Below are positions 44,275 to 52,122 of a stretch of DNA of 64,000 nt, one piece after another. The stretch lies in assembly GCF_050107715.1 (NCBI RefSeq), contig NZ_JBNILN010000001.1:806001-870000 (forward strand), written 5' to 3'. The position numbers and the translations under genes are program-made. The stretch is from Metabacillus_B sp050107715 (GTDB lineage: Bacteria; Bacillota; Bacilli; Bacillales; Bacillaceae). Positions within the stretch are counted from its first letter, which is position 1. The number at the start of each line of letters is the position of its first letter. The notes below the pieces were generated by a model. The model was given only the letters and a program-made list of their open reading frames with translations, was not told the origin of the DNA and did not search any database.

Positions 44275-45830
44275 GCACGCCCTTCTAAAATAGAGGTGTA
44301 AGTATTTAGAGAGCGGGCAGAGGCCTTGATTCCGGAATGTCTAGTTGAGTGGGCCTCGTGAGAATTGATTTCATGCCCCGGGGCATGACTGGATAAATGA
44401 TAGTGATGGGCCATGTCCCGGAAATCATTGCCGCTATACAGCCCTTCAGTCATACACTTGGTCATAACCGCATCTATACTGGCTGAATACTTTTGGATCA
44501 CCTCATGAATGATGGAGAAGTGTTCCCGCCGATACCTAGGGTATCGTTTACTGATTTCATCAAGATAGACGCCTGCTTGCCTCTGATCGGTAAAATAGGA
44601 GATTAACCCCTGCTTTAATTCATTGATCCCTTTCGACCGATCACGTGTATGACTGCGATTTTGAATCAGCTTTCCTTTCTCTAAGCTGATTTCGTGCTCA
44701 GCCAGGATTTCCCCCTCGACCTGTTCTCGAATAATAAGTGTTTGAGGTTTTCCTGCTTTAACTTCAATGAAAACAAGGTTCTCAGAATGGGTTTGATAGG
44801 TTCCAAGCGGGACCGAATATCGATTTGACTTATAACGTATCGTGTTGTCCTTGCTAACACTTCTTGTTATACTCTGGGTATGGGTGCTTTCATAGGAAAG
44901 CAGTGAAGAGACTGGCTGTAAGTGTTGCTTTTCGAGGAGAAACACTTCTGCTGGTCTTTTTTTCGTTGTTTGATGAACCTGATGGTTCCCGGTCCGATGG
45001 AGCCATTGTAAGGCACGCTGATTCCAGTCCTCTATGTCGCTGAACACTCGGCTGTCCGCAAAATTGCCTTTTATGTACTTCACCACGTTTTCAATCATGC
45101 CCTTTGATTCCGGATCAGCGCGTCTGCATAGATGGACCTTAAACTTGCGTTCACTCACATACCGTTGAAATTCAGCGGTTAAAAGCAGCTGTCCCGCATT
45201 CTCGCTGACTGCAATCAAGTGATCCTGATCATAGACCATCTCCTCCGTACGTCCTCCATAAAATTGAAAGGCATGCTCATGGCACCGGATCGCATCTTTT
45301 GTGGTGAAAGGACGTGTCTGCCATTCCATATATTTTTGTCTGGAGTGCGCCATCACAAACGCAATGAAGTGCAGCTTGATCTCCTTGTTGTCACTCGTCC
45401 TTTGCTTTGTCTCTCCCCAATCAACCTGGAGTTGCTTACCCATTGGCTGCTCAGGAACGGCCTCATACTGGCGCACTTTCACTTTCTTTTCAATCTGATA
45501 GATCTCCCTAATTTCTTTTACATAAGAGCGTACCGTACTTCCTCCGACTGCCAGATCAGGATATCTCTCAAGCAGCCAATCATGAATTTGTGCGCCACTC
45601 AAATGAGGGTACTCTTCTAACCAGGCAAGAATCCAATCTTTGTATTCGTCTAATTTTTTCTTCCTCCCATGTGGCTGAACTGAATAGGCCCTTGCTTCTT
45701 CCAAAGTCATTTCTAGATATTTATAAACCGTTGGCCTAGATATCTTAAGCTCCTTGGCAATTTGTGCTACTTTAAATTTCCGTTTATGCAATTCCTGAAT
45801 CTTTACATACAACACTAACTTATCCTCCAA
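44271..45830 (-). CDS. istA: IS21 transposase IstA
   Basis: A 519-residue DDE transposase. The N-terminus has a helix-turn-helix (FKVAQIAKELKISRPTVYKYLEMT). The catalytic core starts with LQVDWGETKQ and has MVYDQDH and DPESKGMIENVVKYIKGNF as the second Asp and Glu motifs. The C-terminal beta domain (IRYKSNRYSVPLGTYQ) is also typical. The full reading frame is intact. It is the first gene of the element, reading towards the Argonaute gene. Confidence 0.95.
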   Translation of the reverse strand: MEDKLVLYVKIQELHKRKFKVAQIAKELKISRPTVYKYLEMTLEEARAYSVQPHGRKKKLDEYKDWILAWLEEYPHLSGAQIHDWLLERYPDLAVGGSTVRSYVKEIREIYQIEKKVKVRQYEAVPEQPMGKQLQVDWGETKQRTSDNKEIKLHFIAFVMAHSRQKYMEWQTRPFTTKDAIRCHEHAFQFYGGRTEEMVYDQDHLIAVSENAGQLLLTAEFQRYVSERKFKVHLCRRADPESKGMIENVVKYIKGNFADSRVFSDIEDWNQRALQWLHRTGNHQVHQTTKKRPAEVFLLEKQHLQPVSSLLSYESTHTQSITRSVSKDNTIRYKSNRYSVPLGTYQTHSENLVFIEVKAGKPQTLIIREQVEGEILAEHEISLEKGKLIQNRSHTRDRSKGINELKQGLISYFTDQRQAGVYLDEISKRYPRYRREHFSIIHEVIQKYSASIDAVMTKCMTEGLYSGNDFRDMAHHYHLSSHAPGHEINSHEAHSTRHSGIKASARSLNTYTSILEGRA

Positions 45831-46045
45831 AATCCTATCCTCCAGTAAAATAACGTCTCCAACTATTTTACTAGATTTTTAGGTTAATAAAGCAAAAGTG
45901 TAAAATCTAACTAAGCAAAAACTGTTAACTTTATTTTAGCGTTTACAGTTGTGCGTCCATTATTTTTCTATTTCAAGTATTAAAGTTAATAAATCACTTA
46001 CTTGTTAGAAATAATTAATTCCAGCTACTAGTAAAATTATAACAA

Positions 46046-46082
46046 AAAATTCCACTCTGCAAGTAAAAGTGGAATTCCTTTA
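46046..46082 (-). terminator. Terminator-like hairpin right of the IS21
   Basis: AATTCCACTT pairs with AGTGGAATT on the minus strand, followed by six T. No intact gene lies upstream of it, so it probably belongs to a lost gene. Between 45958 and 46370 nothing else is recognised. Confidence 0.6.
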
Positions 46083-46377
46083 GTAAGTTCTATCCATGGA
46101 ATAATCCATAACCTCACATACTTATGATACGGCTTACCTTCTTGTGTTGGAGGAAGTCGATCTCCTTATAACTTTTGTTAGGTAGAACACTCAAATGTAC
46201 GAAGTGTCCATTGAGTACGCAAGAAGTATTCGAAAATAATCGATATTGGAACGAAAAACTGTGCGTATTTATAACTCCGAAGGTACCTCTATTTTAGCTC
46301 CAGTTTTCACAGCCCCCCTAAACAGGGGCAATGATCGGCATTATAATGATAACCAACAATTTCCAAAATAACGCTTG

Positions 46378-46396
46378 CCTTAAAGGTACTTTAAGG
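46378..46396 (+). promoter_or_regulatory. MerR-type operator/promoter
   Basis: CCTTAAAG and CTTTAAGG surround GTA, sitting in the spacer between TTGCCT (46375-46380) and TAGGAT (46399-46404). The 18-base spacer and the central operator are typical of MerR/AdhR-family activation of aldo-keto reductase genes. Confidence 0.65.
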
Positions 46397-46445
46397 TTTA
46401 GGATGAGGAAGAACCAGTTGATACCGCCTTAAAATAACCCGGCCA

Positions 46446-46842
46446 ATGGCATTCACAATAAAAGAAGATTCAGAGCAGCTTGGTTGCCCGGCTCATACGA
46501 TTCGTTTTTACGAGAAGGAGGGATTGATACCCTACATTAAGAAAGATAAGAACGGGAATCGACTGTTCGAACAAGATAGCCTAGATGATCTGTTTCAGGG
46601 CGACAGGGATGAAGCTCTAGTTGCTGAAGGAGATGGTGGATCTTGCGCTCGATGGTGATTCTACGATTCCACAACGTAAAGCGATCTTGAACCAGTACAA
46701 GGAAGATTTATTTCGCCGTCAGAACGAATTGACCGAAGCGCTCGACGCCGTCAATAACAAGCTGTCGATATACGAAGACATCGAGAAAGGGAGCATCCCT
46801 TACGAGAGCCAGTTGTTAATCAAGATGGAGGAGTCAGAGTGA
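46446..46842 (+). pseudogene. MerR-family regulator, disrupted
   Basis: The first frame encodes a MerR DNA-binding region (FTIKEDSEQLGCPAHTIRFYEKEGLIPYI and KNGNRLFEQDSLDDL). The expected middle (the CLRxTGMP region) is missing. The second frame resumes at LLKEMVDLALDGDSTIPQRKAILNQYKEDLF and runs to a normal coiled-coil end. In the frame of the second part a stop (TAG, 46618-46620) sits just before it. A deletion plus frame change is the simplest reading, so the regulator should be non-functional. Confidence 0.85.
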
Positions 46843-46870
46843 CACCAAACCTAGAGTGAGGGATTAACAA

Positions 46871-47842
46871 ATGCAGCAAAAAAAATTGGGCAATAGCAAT
46901 ATCCTCGTCTCTTCAATCGGACTGGGAATTATGGGAATGTCTCCAGGCATGTACGGGGAAACTAACGACTTACAGTCAATCAAAACGATCCATCGTGCTT
47001 TGGATATAGGCGTCACGATGTTCGATACCGCGGACGTGTACGGGAACGGGCATAACGAAAAGCTGCTCGGCCGTGCTCTTCAAGGTCGTCGCGAGCAAGC
47101 CATTATCGCCACCAAGTTCTCGTACACTCCAAATTTCGAGAGCATCAGTGGCCATCCTGACTACGTTAAGAAAGTAGTGGAGGATAGCCTTCGCCGTTTG
47201 AATACGGATTACATCGATATATACTACCAACACCGTGTCGATCCAGAAATCCAGATAGAGGAGACGGTCGGAGCGATGGCAGACTTGGTCAAAGCAGGCA
47301 AAGTTCGGGCGCTCGGCCTGTCTGAGGCTTCCGCTTCCACCATTCGCCGCGCTCATGACGTGTATCCGATCTCCGTGCTACAGAGTGAGTATTCGCTATG
47401 GAGCCGTGACATCGAAGAGGAGATACTCCCTACCGTAAGAGAGCTGGGGATTACCCATGTGGCCTACAGTCCACTGAGCAGAGGCTTTATATCCGGAGAG
47501 CTTCGCACTTTCGAGGATCTGGCCGACGACGATCTTCGAAGATGGATGCCGCGGTTCCAAGGAGACAACTTTCGGAAGAACATTGAGGTTGTCGACAAGA
47601 TTAAGGAGATCGCGATGGAGAAGAACTGTACACCATCCCAACTGGCGATTGCCTGGACGATTGCCAACGGGGCGCTACCTATCCCGGGTACGAAGCGTAT
47701 CAAGTACCTGGAGGAAAATGCGGCCGCGGCTAATATCCTTCTCATGAAGGAGGACCTTGAACGAATCGATCAGGTCAGCCCCAAGAATGCCGTTCACGGC
47801 ACGCGTTATATGAAAGAACAGATGACACTGCTCGACGGCTAA
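46871..47842 (+). CDS. Aldo/keto reductase
   Basis: A 323-residue NADPH-dependent oxidoreductase with the (beta/alpha)8 fold. The catalytic tetrad is visible: Asp and Tyr in FDTADVYGNG, Lys in IIATKFSY and His in YYQHRVDP. The cofactor region includes YSPLSRGFISGEL and IPGTKRIKYLEEN. Start ATG 46871 follows GTGAGGG. It lies 28 bases behind the broken merR gene, and the MerR-type operator upstream probably drives both. The pair looks acquired, as it sits between the IS21 and the housekeeping rlmH region. Confidence 0.9.
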   Translation: MQQKKLGNSNILVSSIGLGIMGMSPGMYGETNDLQSIKTIHRALDIGVTMFDTADVYGNGHNEKLLGRALQGRREQAIIATKFSYTPNFESISGHPDYVKKVVEDSLRRLNTDYIDIYYQHRVDPEIQIEETVGAMADLVKAGKVRALGLSEASASTIRRAHDVYPISVLQSEYSLWSRDIEEEILPTVRELGITHVAYSPLSRGFISGELRTFEDLADDDLRRWMPRFQGDNFRKNIEVVDKIKEIAMEKNCTPSQLAIAWTIANGALPIPGTKRIKYLEENAAAANILLMKEDLERIDQVSPKNAVHGTRYMKEQMTLLDG

Positions 47843-47860
47843 ACTATAATCAGAAGAAGC

Positions 47861-47889
47861 AATGGTCCACGGGCTCCGTGGACCATTTG
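47861..47889 (+). terminator. Terminator of the aldo/keto reductase gene
   Basis: AATGGTCCACGG pairs with CCGTGGACCATT around GCT. There is no long T-run. From here to 48262 I see no gene or other signal. Confidence 0.65.
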
Positions 47890-48262
47890 CAATTGGATAT
47901 TTTCTCTGGAAGTCTGCAGCCGTGAACGCTCGTTTTACAGATCAAATCAAAATCGCTCCAAGCTTTTGGACGAGCCTGAGAGAAATAGGATATGATCCAT
48001 TCAATCCGTCATATCCGAAATCTTGACCTGATTCTTGGACTCCCGATATGAGATATGGCCATTTTTTTTCAGCGGTCCTATGTAAGCGATAGACATTAGC
48101 TTACCAGTAGTTATCTCTATCTTATCATGAACATATTTTTTATTTAGCATAGCTCTCTTTTCATGTAGCTTATGAAAAGGATGTATTCCAAGAGGGACTA
48201 TATTCTTGAGTCATTTCCGTGAGAGTGTCTCATCAAAATTTTGTCTTTTCTTTGTTTTACCA

Positions 48263-48742
48263 TCACTTGTGATAAGGTTCCCCCCGCACAATCCGAAACG
48301 CCCGATAAACCTGCTCGACCAAAATCAGTCTCATAAGCTGATGCGGAAATGTCATCTTCGAGAACGACAGTGTATCATTCGCCCGCTTCATCACCGCATC
48401 ACTCAACCCAAGCGATCCCCCAATGACGAATGCCACCTTACTTTTCCCGTAAGTCGCGAGCCTGTCCAGATCAGCTGCCAGCTGCTCCGACGATTTCATT
48501 TTCCCTTGGATCGCCAGGGCAATGACATGAGTATCATCCGAAATCTTCGCCAAAATTCGTTCGCCTTCTTTGTCTTTGACGATTTTCATATCCTGCTCAC
48601 TTAAATTTTCCGGTGCTTTTTCGTCGGCAAGCTCGATGATTTCCATTTTGGTGTAAGGGCCAAGCCTCTTCAGATATTCGTCGATTCCTTGCTTTAGGTA
48701 TTTTTCTTTTAGTTTTCCTACGGTTACGATCGTTATATTCAC
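48263..48742 (-). CDS. rlmH: 23S rRNA pseudouridine-1915 N3-methyltransferase
   Basis: SPOUT-class methyltransferase of 159 residues that modifies helix 69 of 23S rRNA using S-adenosylmethionine. It starts MNITIVTVGKLKEKYLKQGIDEYLKR and has the SAM-binding trefoil knot stretch VAFVIGGSLGLSDAVMKRA, ending SFSKMTFPHQLMRLILVEQVYRAFRIVRGEPYHK as usual. In Bacillus the gene (yydA) follows the wal/htrA cluster, as here. Confidence 0.96.
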   Translation of the reverse strand: MNITIVTVGKLKEKYLKQGIDEYLKRLGPYTKMEIIELADEKAPENLSEQDMKIVKDKEGERILAKISDDTHVIALAIQGKMKSSEQLAADLDRLATYGKSKVAFVIGGSLGLSDAVMKRANDTLSFSKMTFPHQLMRLILVEQVYRAFRIVRGEPYHK

Positions 48743-48745
48743 AGG

Positions 48746-49048
48746 TTATCCCCACTTTAAAAACATGTTATTCACAAATGTTATCCACAGTTGTGTATTT
48801 CCCATCCACATTGTGTGGCGAATGTTTATTCTCCTACCATATATACAGCAGGGTTTTCGCATAATTCACAGGTTGTGGATAACCTGTTTGTTTCTTCAAT
48901 TTTTATTATTTCCGGAGCTAGTTCGTGCTCGTCAACATACATATCAATTGCTGTTTCGACATGATCTGCGCATGCTTTCATGGTGTTCCCTCCTTATCCA
49001 CAGGTGGATTCTTCTTTTATTTTACACGAAATGATCGATTTATCCACA
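48746..49048. promoter_or_regulatory. DnaA-box cluster around the CxxH/CxxC gene
   Basis: Four exact TTATCCACA boxes lie at 48781-48789, 48874-48882 (minus), 48994-49002 and 49040-49048. A TTATTCACA lies at 48768-48776 and a one-mismatch TTATCCCCA at 48746-48754. This is far above chance for 300 bp. A DnaA-binding region next to yydA (rlmH) is known in B. subtilis. Confidence 0.8.
48826..48981 (-). CDS. CxxH/CxxC zinc-site small protein
   Basis: A 51-residue protein from ATG 48981 with GGAGGG seven bases upstream. The N-terminal MKACADHVETAIDMYVDE carries C-x-x-H and the C-terminal part CELCENPAVYMV carries C-x-x-C, so one zinc ion is probably bound. This matches a small Bacillus family of unknown function that sits beside rlmH. 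One DnaA box lies within its coding sequence. Confidence 0.85.
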   Translation of the reverse strand: MKACADHVETAIDMYVDEHELAPEIIKIEETNRLSTTCELCENPAVYMVGE

Positions 49049-49074
49049 TCTTCCAAGTTGAAAAGACGGCAAAT

Positions 49075-49105
49075 AAAAACCCCAAAGTGCTTATGCATTC
49101 CGGGG
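49075..49105 (-). terminator. Terminator downstream of htrA
   Basis: AACCCC pairs with GGGGTT around the region of GGAATGCATAAGC on the minus strand, followed by TTTATTT. Confidence 0.65.
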
Positions 49106-49230
49106 TTCCTGAGCTCACTCTATGTCAGGCTTATTGGAGGCGGGACAGGTAAGGACCACAGATGCGCAGCATCGAGGCCGCTCACCAGCCGCCTCCCTGA
49201 AAGGGAGTCCTGATCCGCCTCCAGACTTCT

Positions 49231-50445
49231 TTAGCTTCCCTGTGACTGGGATTCGCCCAGTCGCACGTCCACGGATTTCTTTTCTCCGGAGCGGTAGTAG
49301 GTGATTGATACGGTGTCACCCGGTTTGAGTTCGTACAGCACCTTCCGCAGCTGGATGATGTCTTTGATATCCTGGCCGTCCATTTTGGTGATGACGTCCA
49401 TTTCCTTCAGTCCCGCTTTGCCGGCAGGGGAGAGGGGTTCGGCTTCAAAGACGACAACGCCGCGTGTAATGTCCTTCGGCAGCTTGAGCGTTTCCTGCTG
49501 GTGGTAGCTTGAGACTTCGTCAAGCGAGCGCATGCTTAAGCCGAGGTACGGTCTTCTGACCTCGCCGTATTTCTCCAAGTCTTCGATGACGGGCTTGGCG
49601 ACATTGACCGGGATGGCGAGACCGATCCCTTCGACAGAGGATTCGGCGATTTTCATGGAATTGATGCCGATGACCTTGCCGTCGATGTTGATGAGGGCTC
49701 CGCCGCTGTTGCCCGGGTTGATGGCGGCATCCGTTTGCAGGACCTCGGAGTTCCAGTCGGGCTGGCCGTCTCCGTTTTCGTCAATTGGAATTGCGCGCTC
49801 CGTTCCGGAGATGATGCCCTGGGTGACGGAGCCGGCAAATTGCAGGCCGAGCGGATTGCCGATCGCGATCGAGGGCTCACCGGGCTTGACCTTGTCTGAG
49901 TTGCCGAAAGGGGCGACGTTTTTAATGTTTTCGCTGCTGACCTCAAGGACGGCGAGATCGGTCAGTCTGTCGCTGCCGAGGATCTTCGCCTGGACCCGTG
50001 TGCCGTCAGACAGGCTGATTTCCACCTGTGAGGCGCCTTCAATGACGTGGTGATTGGTGACGACGAAGGCGCTGTTGCCGGCTTTTTTATAAATGACGCC
50101 AGATCCGGTTCCCGCTTCGCCGCTGCCTCCATCCTCCTCCCAGAAGCCTGACTGCTGGATGTTGATGACGCCGACGACAGAGCTCGAGACCTTGCTGACG
50201 ATGTTCGTGATGTCGGAGCTGACGTCAACGGAGACTTGCTTTTCCGGTCCTGCCGGTTCGGCTGCGCCGCCGTTTTCCGTATCCGGTTCAAACCGTCCGT
50301 TTACAAAATCATTGACCGCCGGTGCGCCGAAAAGGACGAGAAGCCCTCCGAGAACGGCTCCGGTTATGCCTGCTAAAAACCATCCGCCGCGGTTGCCTTT
50401 TTGCCTGCGTGGCGGCTCCTGATAATCCTGATCATAATACCCCAC
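49231..50445 (-). CDS. htrC: HtrA/DegP-like membrane serine protease (HtrC/YycK)
   Basis: A 404-residue S1C protease from GTG 50445, with AAGGAG nine bases upstream. A basic N-terminus is followed by one membrane helix (GGWFLAGITGAVLGGLLVLFG in character), so the protease domain is outside. The catalytic triad is H133 (VTNHHVIEG), D163 (RLTDLAVLEV) and S247 (PGNSGGALI). A PDZ domain follows (RPYLGLSM to GLKEMDVITKMDGQ). It degrades misfolded exported proteins. It is the last gene in the walRKHIJ-htrC order of Bacillus, 70 bases behind walJ. Confidence 0.93.
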   Translation of the reverse strand: MGYYDQDYQEPPRRQKGNRGGWFLAGITGAVLGGLLVLFGAPAVNDFVNGRFEPDTENGGAAEPAGPEKQVSVDVSSDITNIVSKVSSSVVGVINIQQSGFWEEDGGSGEAGTGSGVIYKKAGNSAFVVTNHHVIEGASQVEISLSDGTRVQAKILGSDRLTDLAVLEVSSENIKNVAPFGNSDKVKPGEPSIAIGNPLGLQFAGSVTQGIISGTERAIPIDENGDGQPDWNSEVLQTDAAINPGNSGGALINIDGKVIGINSMKIAESSVEGIGLAIPVNVAKPVIEDLEKYGEVRRPYLGLSMRSLDEVSSYHQQETLKLPKDITRGVVVFEAEPLSPAGKAGLKEMDVITKMDGQDIKDIIQLRKVLYELKPGDTVSITYYRSGEKKSVDVRLGESQSQGS

Positions 50446-50515
50446 TGTTTCCAGCTCCTTCTTTTCGTATCCTGCTATTGCTTAGTATACTCAAGGAGGG
50501 GCGAAAAAATAATCG

Positions 50516-51310
50516 CTATACGGCCGTTAGCGGGGTGGGCTGTCTTGGATCGGTGTCATACAGGCTGATCTGTTCTCCTAACACAAAGCCCTTGCTCTCG
50601 AGTGTCTGCTGAACGGACATTCTGGCCAGGTCCTTCATGTTGTTGTCCTGGCTGAGGTGGGCAAGGTAAATGCGGGAGGTGTGGTCGCCGATTACGTCCG
50701 ACATAGCGAGGGCTGCATCTTCATTGGACACGTGGCCGACGTCTGAGAGAATCCGGCGCTTGATGCTCCACGGATAGTGGCCCATCTGCAGCATGCTCAC
50801 GTCATGGTTGCTTTCGAAGACGAAGGCATTCGCATCCTTGATCATGCCCTTCATGCGGTCGCTCACATAGCCGGTATCGGTGATGAGGGCAAGCTTCCGG
50901 CCGCCGTGGTGGAACACATAAAACATCGGCTCTGCTGCATCGTGGGAAACGCCGAAGGACTGGATGTCCAGCCCTCCGAAGGTTTTCACTGTGTCGGTTT
51001 CAAAGTGGTATTTCTGCTCGGACGGTACGTCGCCGATCAGCTTGTTCATCGCTTCCCACGTCTTGGCATTCGCGTAAACCGGCACCTTGTGCTTTCTTGC
51101 CGCGACGCCGAGCCCTTTAATATGGTCGCTGTGCTCGTGGGTGATAAAAATGCCGCTTAAGTCGTCCATGCTTTTGCCGATCTGGCCCATGAGCAGTCCG
51201 AGCTGCTTGTTGCTCAGTCCTGCGTCCACCAAAAAGGATTGGCCGTCCGCTTCTATATAAATCGCGTTCCCCGTACTCCCGCTCGCAAGTACGCTAAATT
51301 GCAAGCTCAT
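50516..51310 (-). CDS. walJ: WalJ (YycJ) metallo-beta-lactamase fold hydrolase
   Basis: A 264-residue MBL-fold protein from ATG 51310, with GGAG nine bases upstream; a GTG at 51322 is also in frame. It contains the metal-binding FITHEHSDHIKGLGV motif, later His and Asp ligands (LITDTGYVSD) and HLSQDNNM. WalJ is thought to be a nuclease acting in mismatch repair or in linking cell-wall control and replication. It lies 17 bases behind walI in the operon. Confidence 0.94.
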   Translation of the reverse strand: MSLQFSVLASGSTGNAIYIEADGQSFLVDAGLSNKQLGLLMGQIGKSMDDLSGIFITHEHSDHIKGLGVAARKHKVPVYANAKTWEAMNKLIGDVPSEQKYHFETDTVKTFGGLDIQSFGVSHDAAEPMFYVFHHGGRKLALITDTGYVSDRMKGMIKDANAFVFESNHDVSMLQMGHYPWSIKRRILSDVGHVSNEDAALAMSDVIGDHTSRIYLAHLSQDNNMKDLARMSVQQTLESKGFVLGEQISLYDTDPRQPTPLTAV

Positions 51311-51327
51311 ATCTTTGTTCACTCCGT

Positions 51328-52122
51328 TTATTCTTGATTCGGTCTGACGATCTGCCCGTCAAACGCGTTGACAAAATAATCTTCCTTGTCGTTGATTTCA
51401 ATGTACCAGTATGGCTGAAGCGATTGCTCGCTGAATTCCTGCTCGGTGTAATAGCCCAGATCGATTTTCGTGATGCTGCTCTTCGGCTTCAGATCGTTCT
51501 CGCTGTAAAGCTGGGAAACGGCTTTTGTGGCAGAAAGTGTGTCCTGCTGCTGCTCTTCGGCCGTTGCCTCGACATACGTTTGCTCATAGTTGATGATTTC
51601 GCTCTGATCGTTCAGATGCAGCTTAATGACGCCAATCGGCTGCTTCGTCAATTTCTGATAGAGGGTTTTGCCGTCCACCTGCTGAAGATAGGTGATCATA
51701 CCCTTTTCCTCATCAAACGACCAGTATACATACTGATCTCCGAAAAGGAGCTTGGCGGAGACGAGCTCATCGGCTTTCTGAATGTCCTCTTTTTTCACTG
51801 GAATCGGGCTTTTCAGCTCCATCTGCAGCACAGGCTCCGGTTTTTTTTCGCTCAGGTCAAAGACCGGCTCCTGTTCTTTGAGCGCTGCAGCCTCTTCAGG
51901 CGTAAACAGGTGGCGCTTGACGGAAAGCAGGTCCACCTTTGAAACATCGGCGGGGAGAGGAGGATAGGTGATTTCCTCTGCCGACAGCTGGTCCTGGATG
52001 GATTCCACCTGAATGGAGTCGTATTCGCTCGTGACGACTTTTTGTGAATACTGCCAGGCGAGGAAGAGATCCAGAACTAGAAAAGCGAAAATAAAGATGG
52101 TTTTCGTTTTACTCCAATCCAT
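51328..52122 (-). CDS. walI: WalI (YycI), regulator of WalK
   Basis: A 264-residue protein anchored by one N-terminal helix (IFIFAFLVLDLFLAWQY), with an extracellular domain (YPPLPADVSKVDLLSVKRHLF to YWYIEINDKEDYFVNAFDG in style). Start ATG 52122 (MDWSKTKT) follows AGGAGGCAGCC. WalI and WalH bind WalK in the membrane and restrain it. It overlaps the end of walH by 14 bases. Confidence 0.92.
   Translation of the reverse strand: MDWSKTKTIFIFAFLVLDLFLAWQYSQKVVTSEYDSIQVESIQDQLSAEEITYPPLPADVSKVDLLSVKRHLFTPEEAAALKEQEPVFDLSEKKPEPVLQMELKSPIPVKKEDIQKADELVSAKLLFGDQYVYWSFDEEKGMITYLQQVDGKTLYQKLTKQPIGVIKLHLNDQSEIINYEQTYVEATAEEQQQDTLSATKAVSQLYSENDLKPKSSITKIDLGYYTEQEFSEQSLQPYWYIEINDKEDYFVNAFDGQIVRPNQE

Larger units (their letters stand above)
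43463..45957 (-). mobile_element. IS21-family insertion sequence, apparently complete
   Basis: The element of 2495 bp begins TGTAGACG at 43463 and ends CGTTTACA at 45957, with long imperfect inverted ends. Each end holds internal copies of TTTTACACTTTTGCT, the multiple terminal repeats typical of IS21. GTTG flanks both ends (43459-43462 and 45958-45961), consistent with a four-base target duplication. It carries istA and istB, both intact. It sits about 77 bp upstream of the Argonaute start. Confidence 0.9.

Noticed and set aside
43387..45985. A small gene interrupted by the IS21 (MDAQLDVFVAQ... when flanks are joined)
   Set aside because: The rebuilt frame is only about 35 codons, has no ribosome site and overlaps the Argonaute start out of frame. 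Too weak to call.
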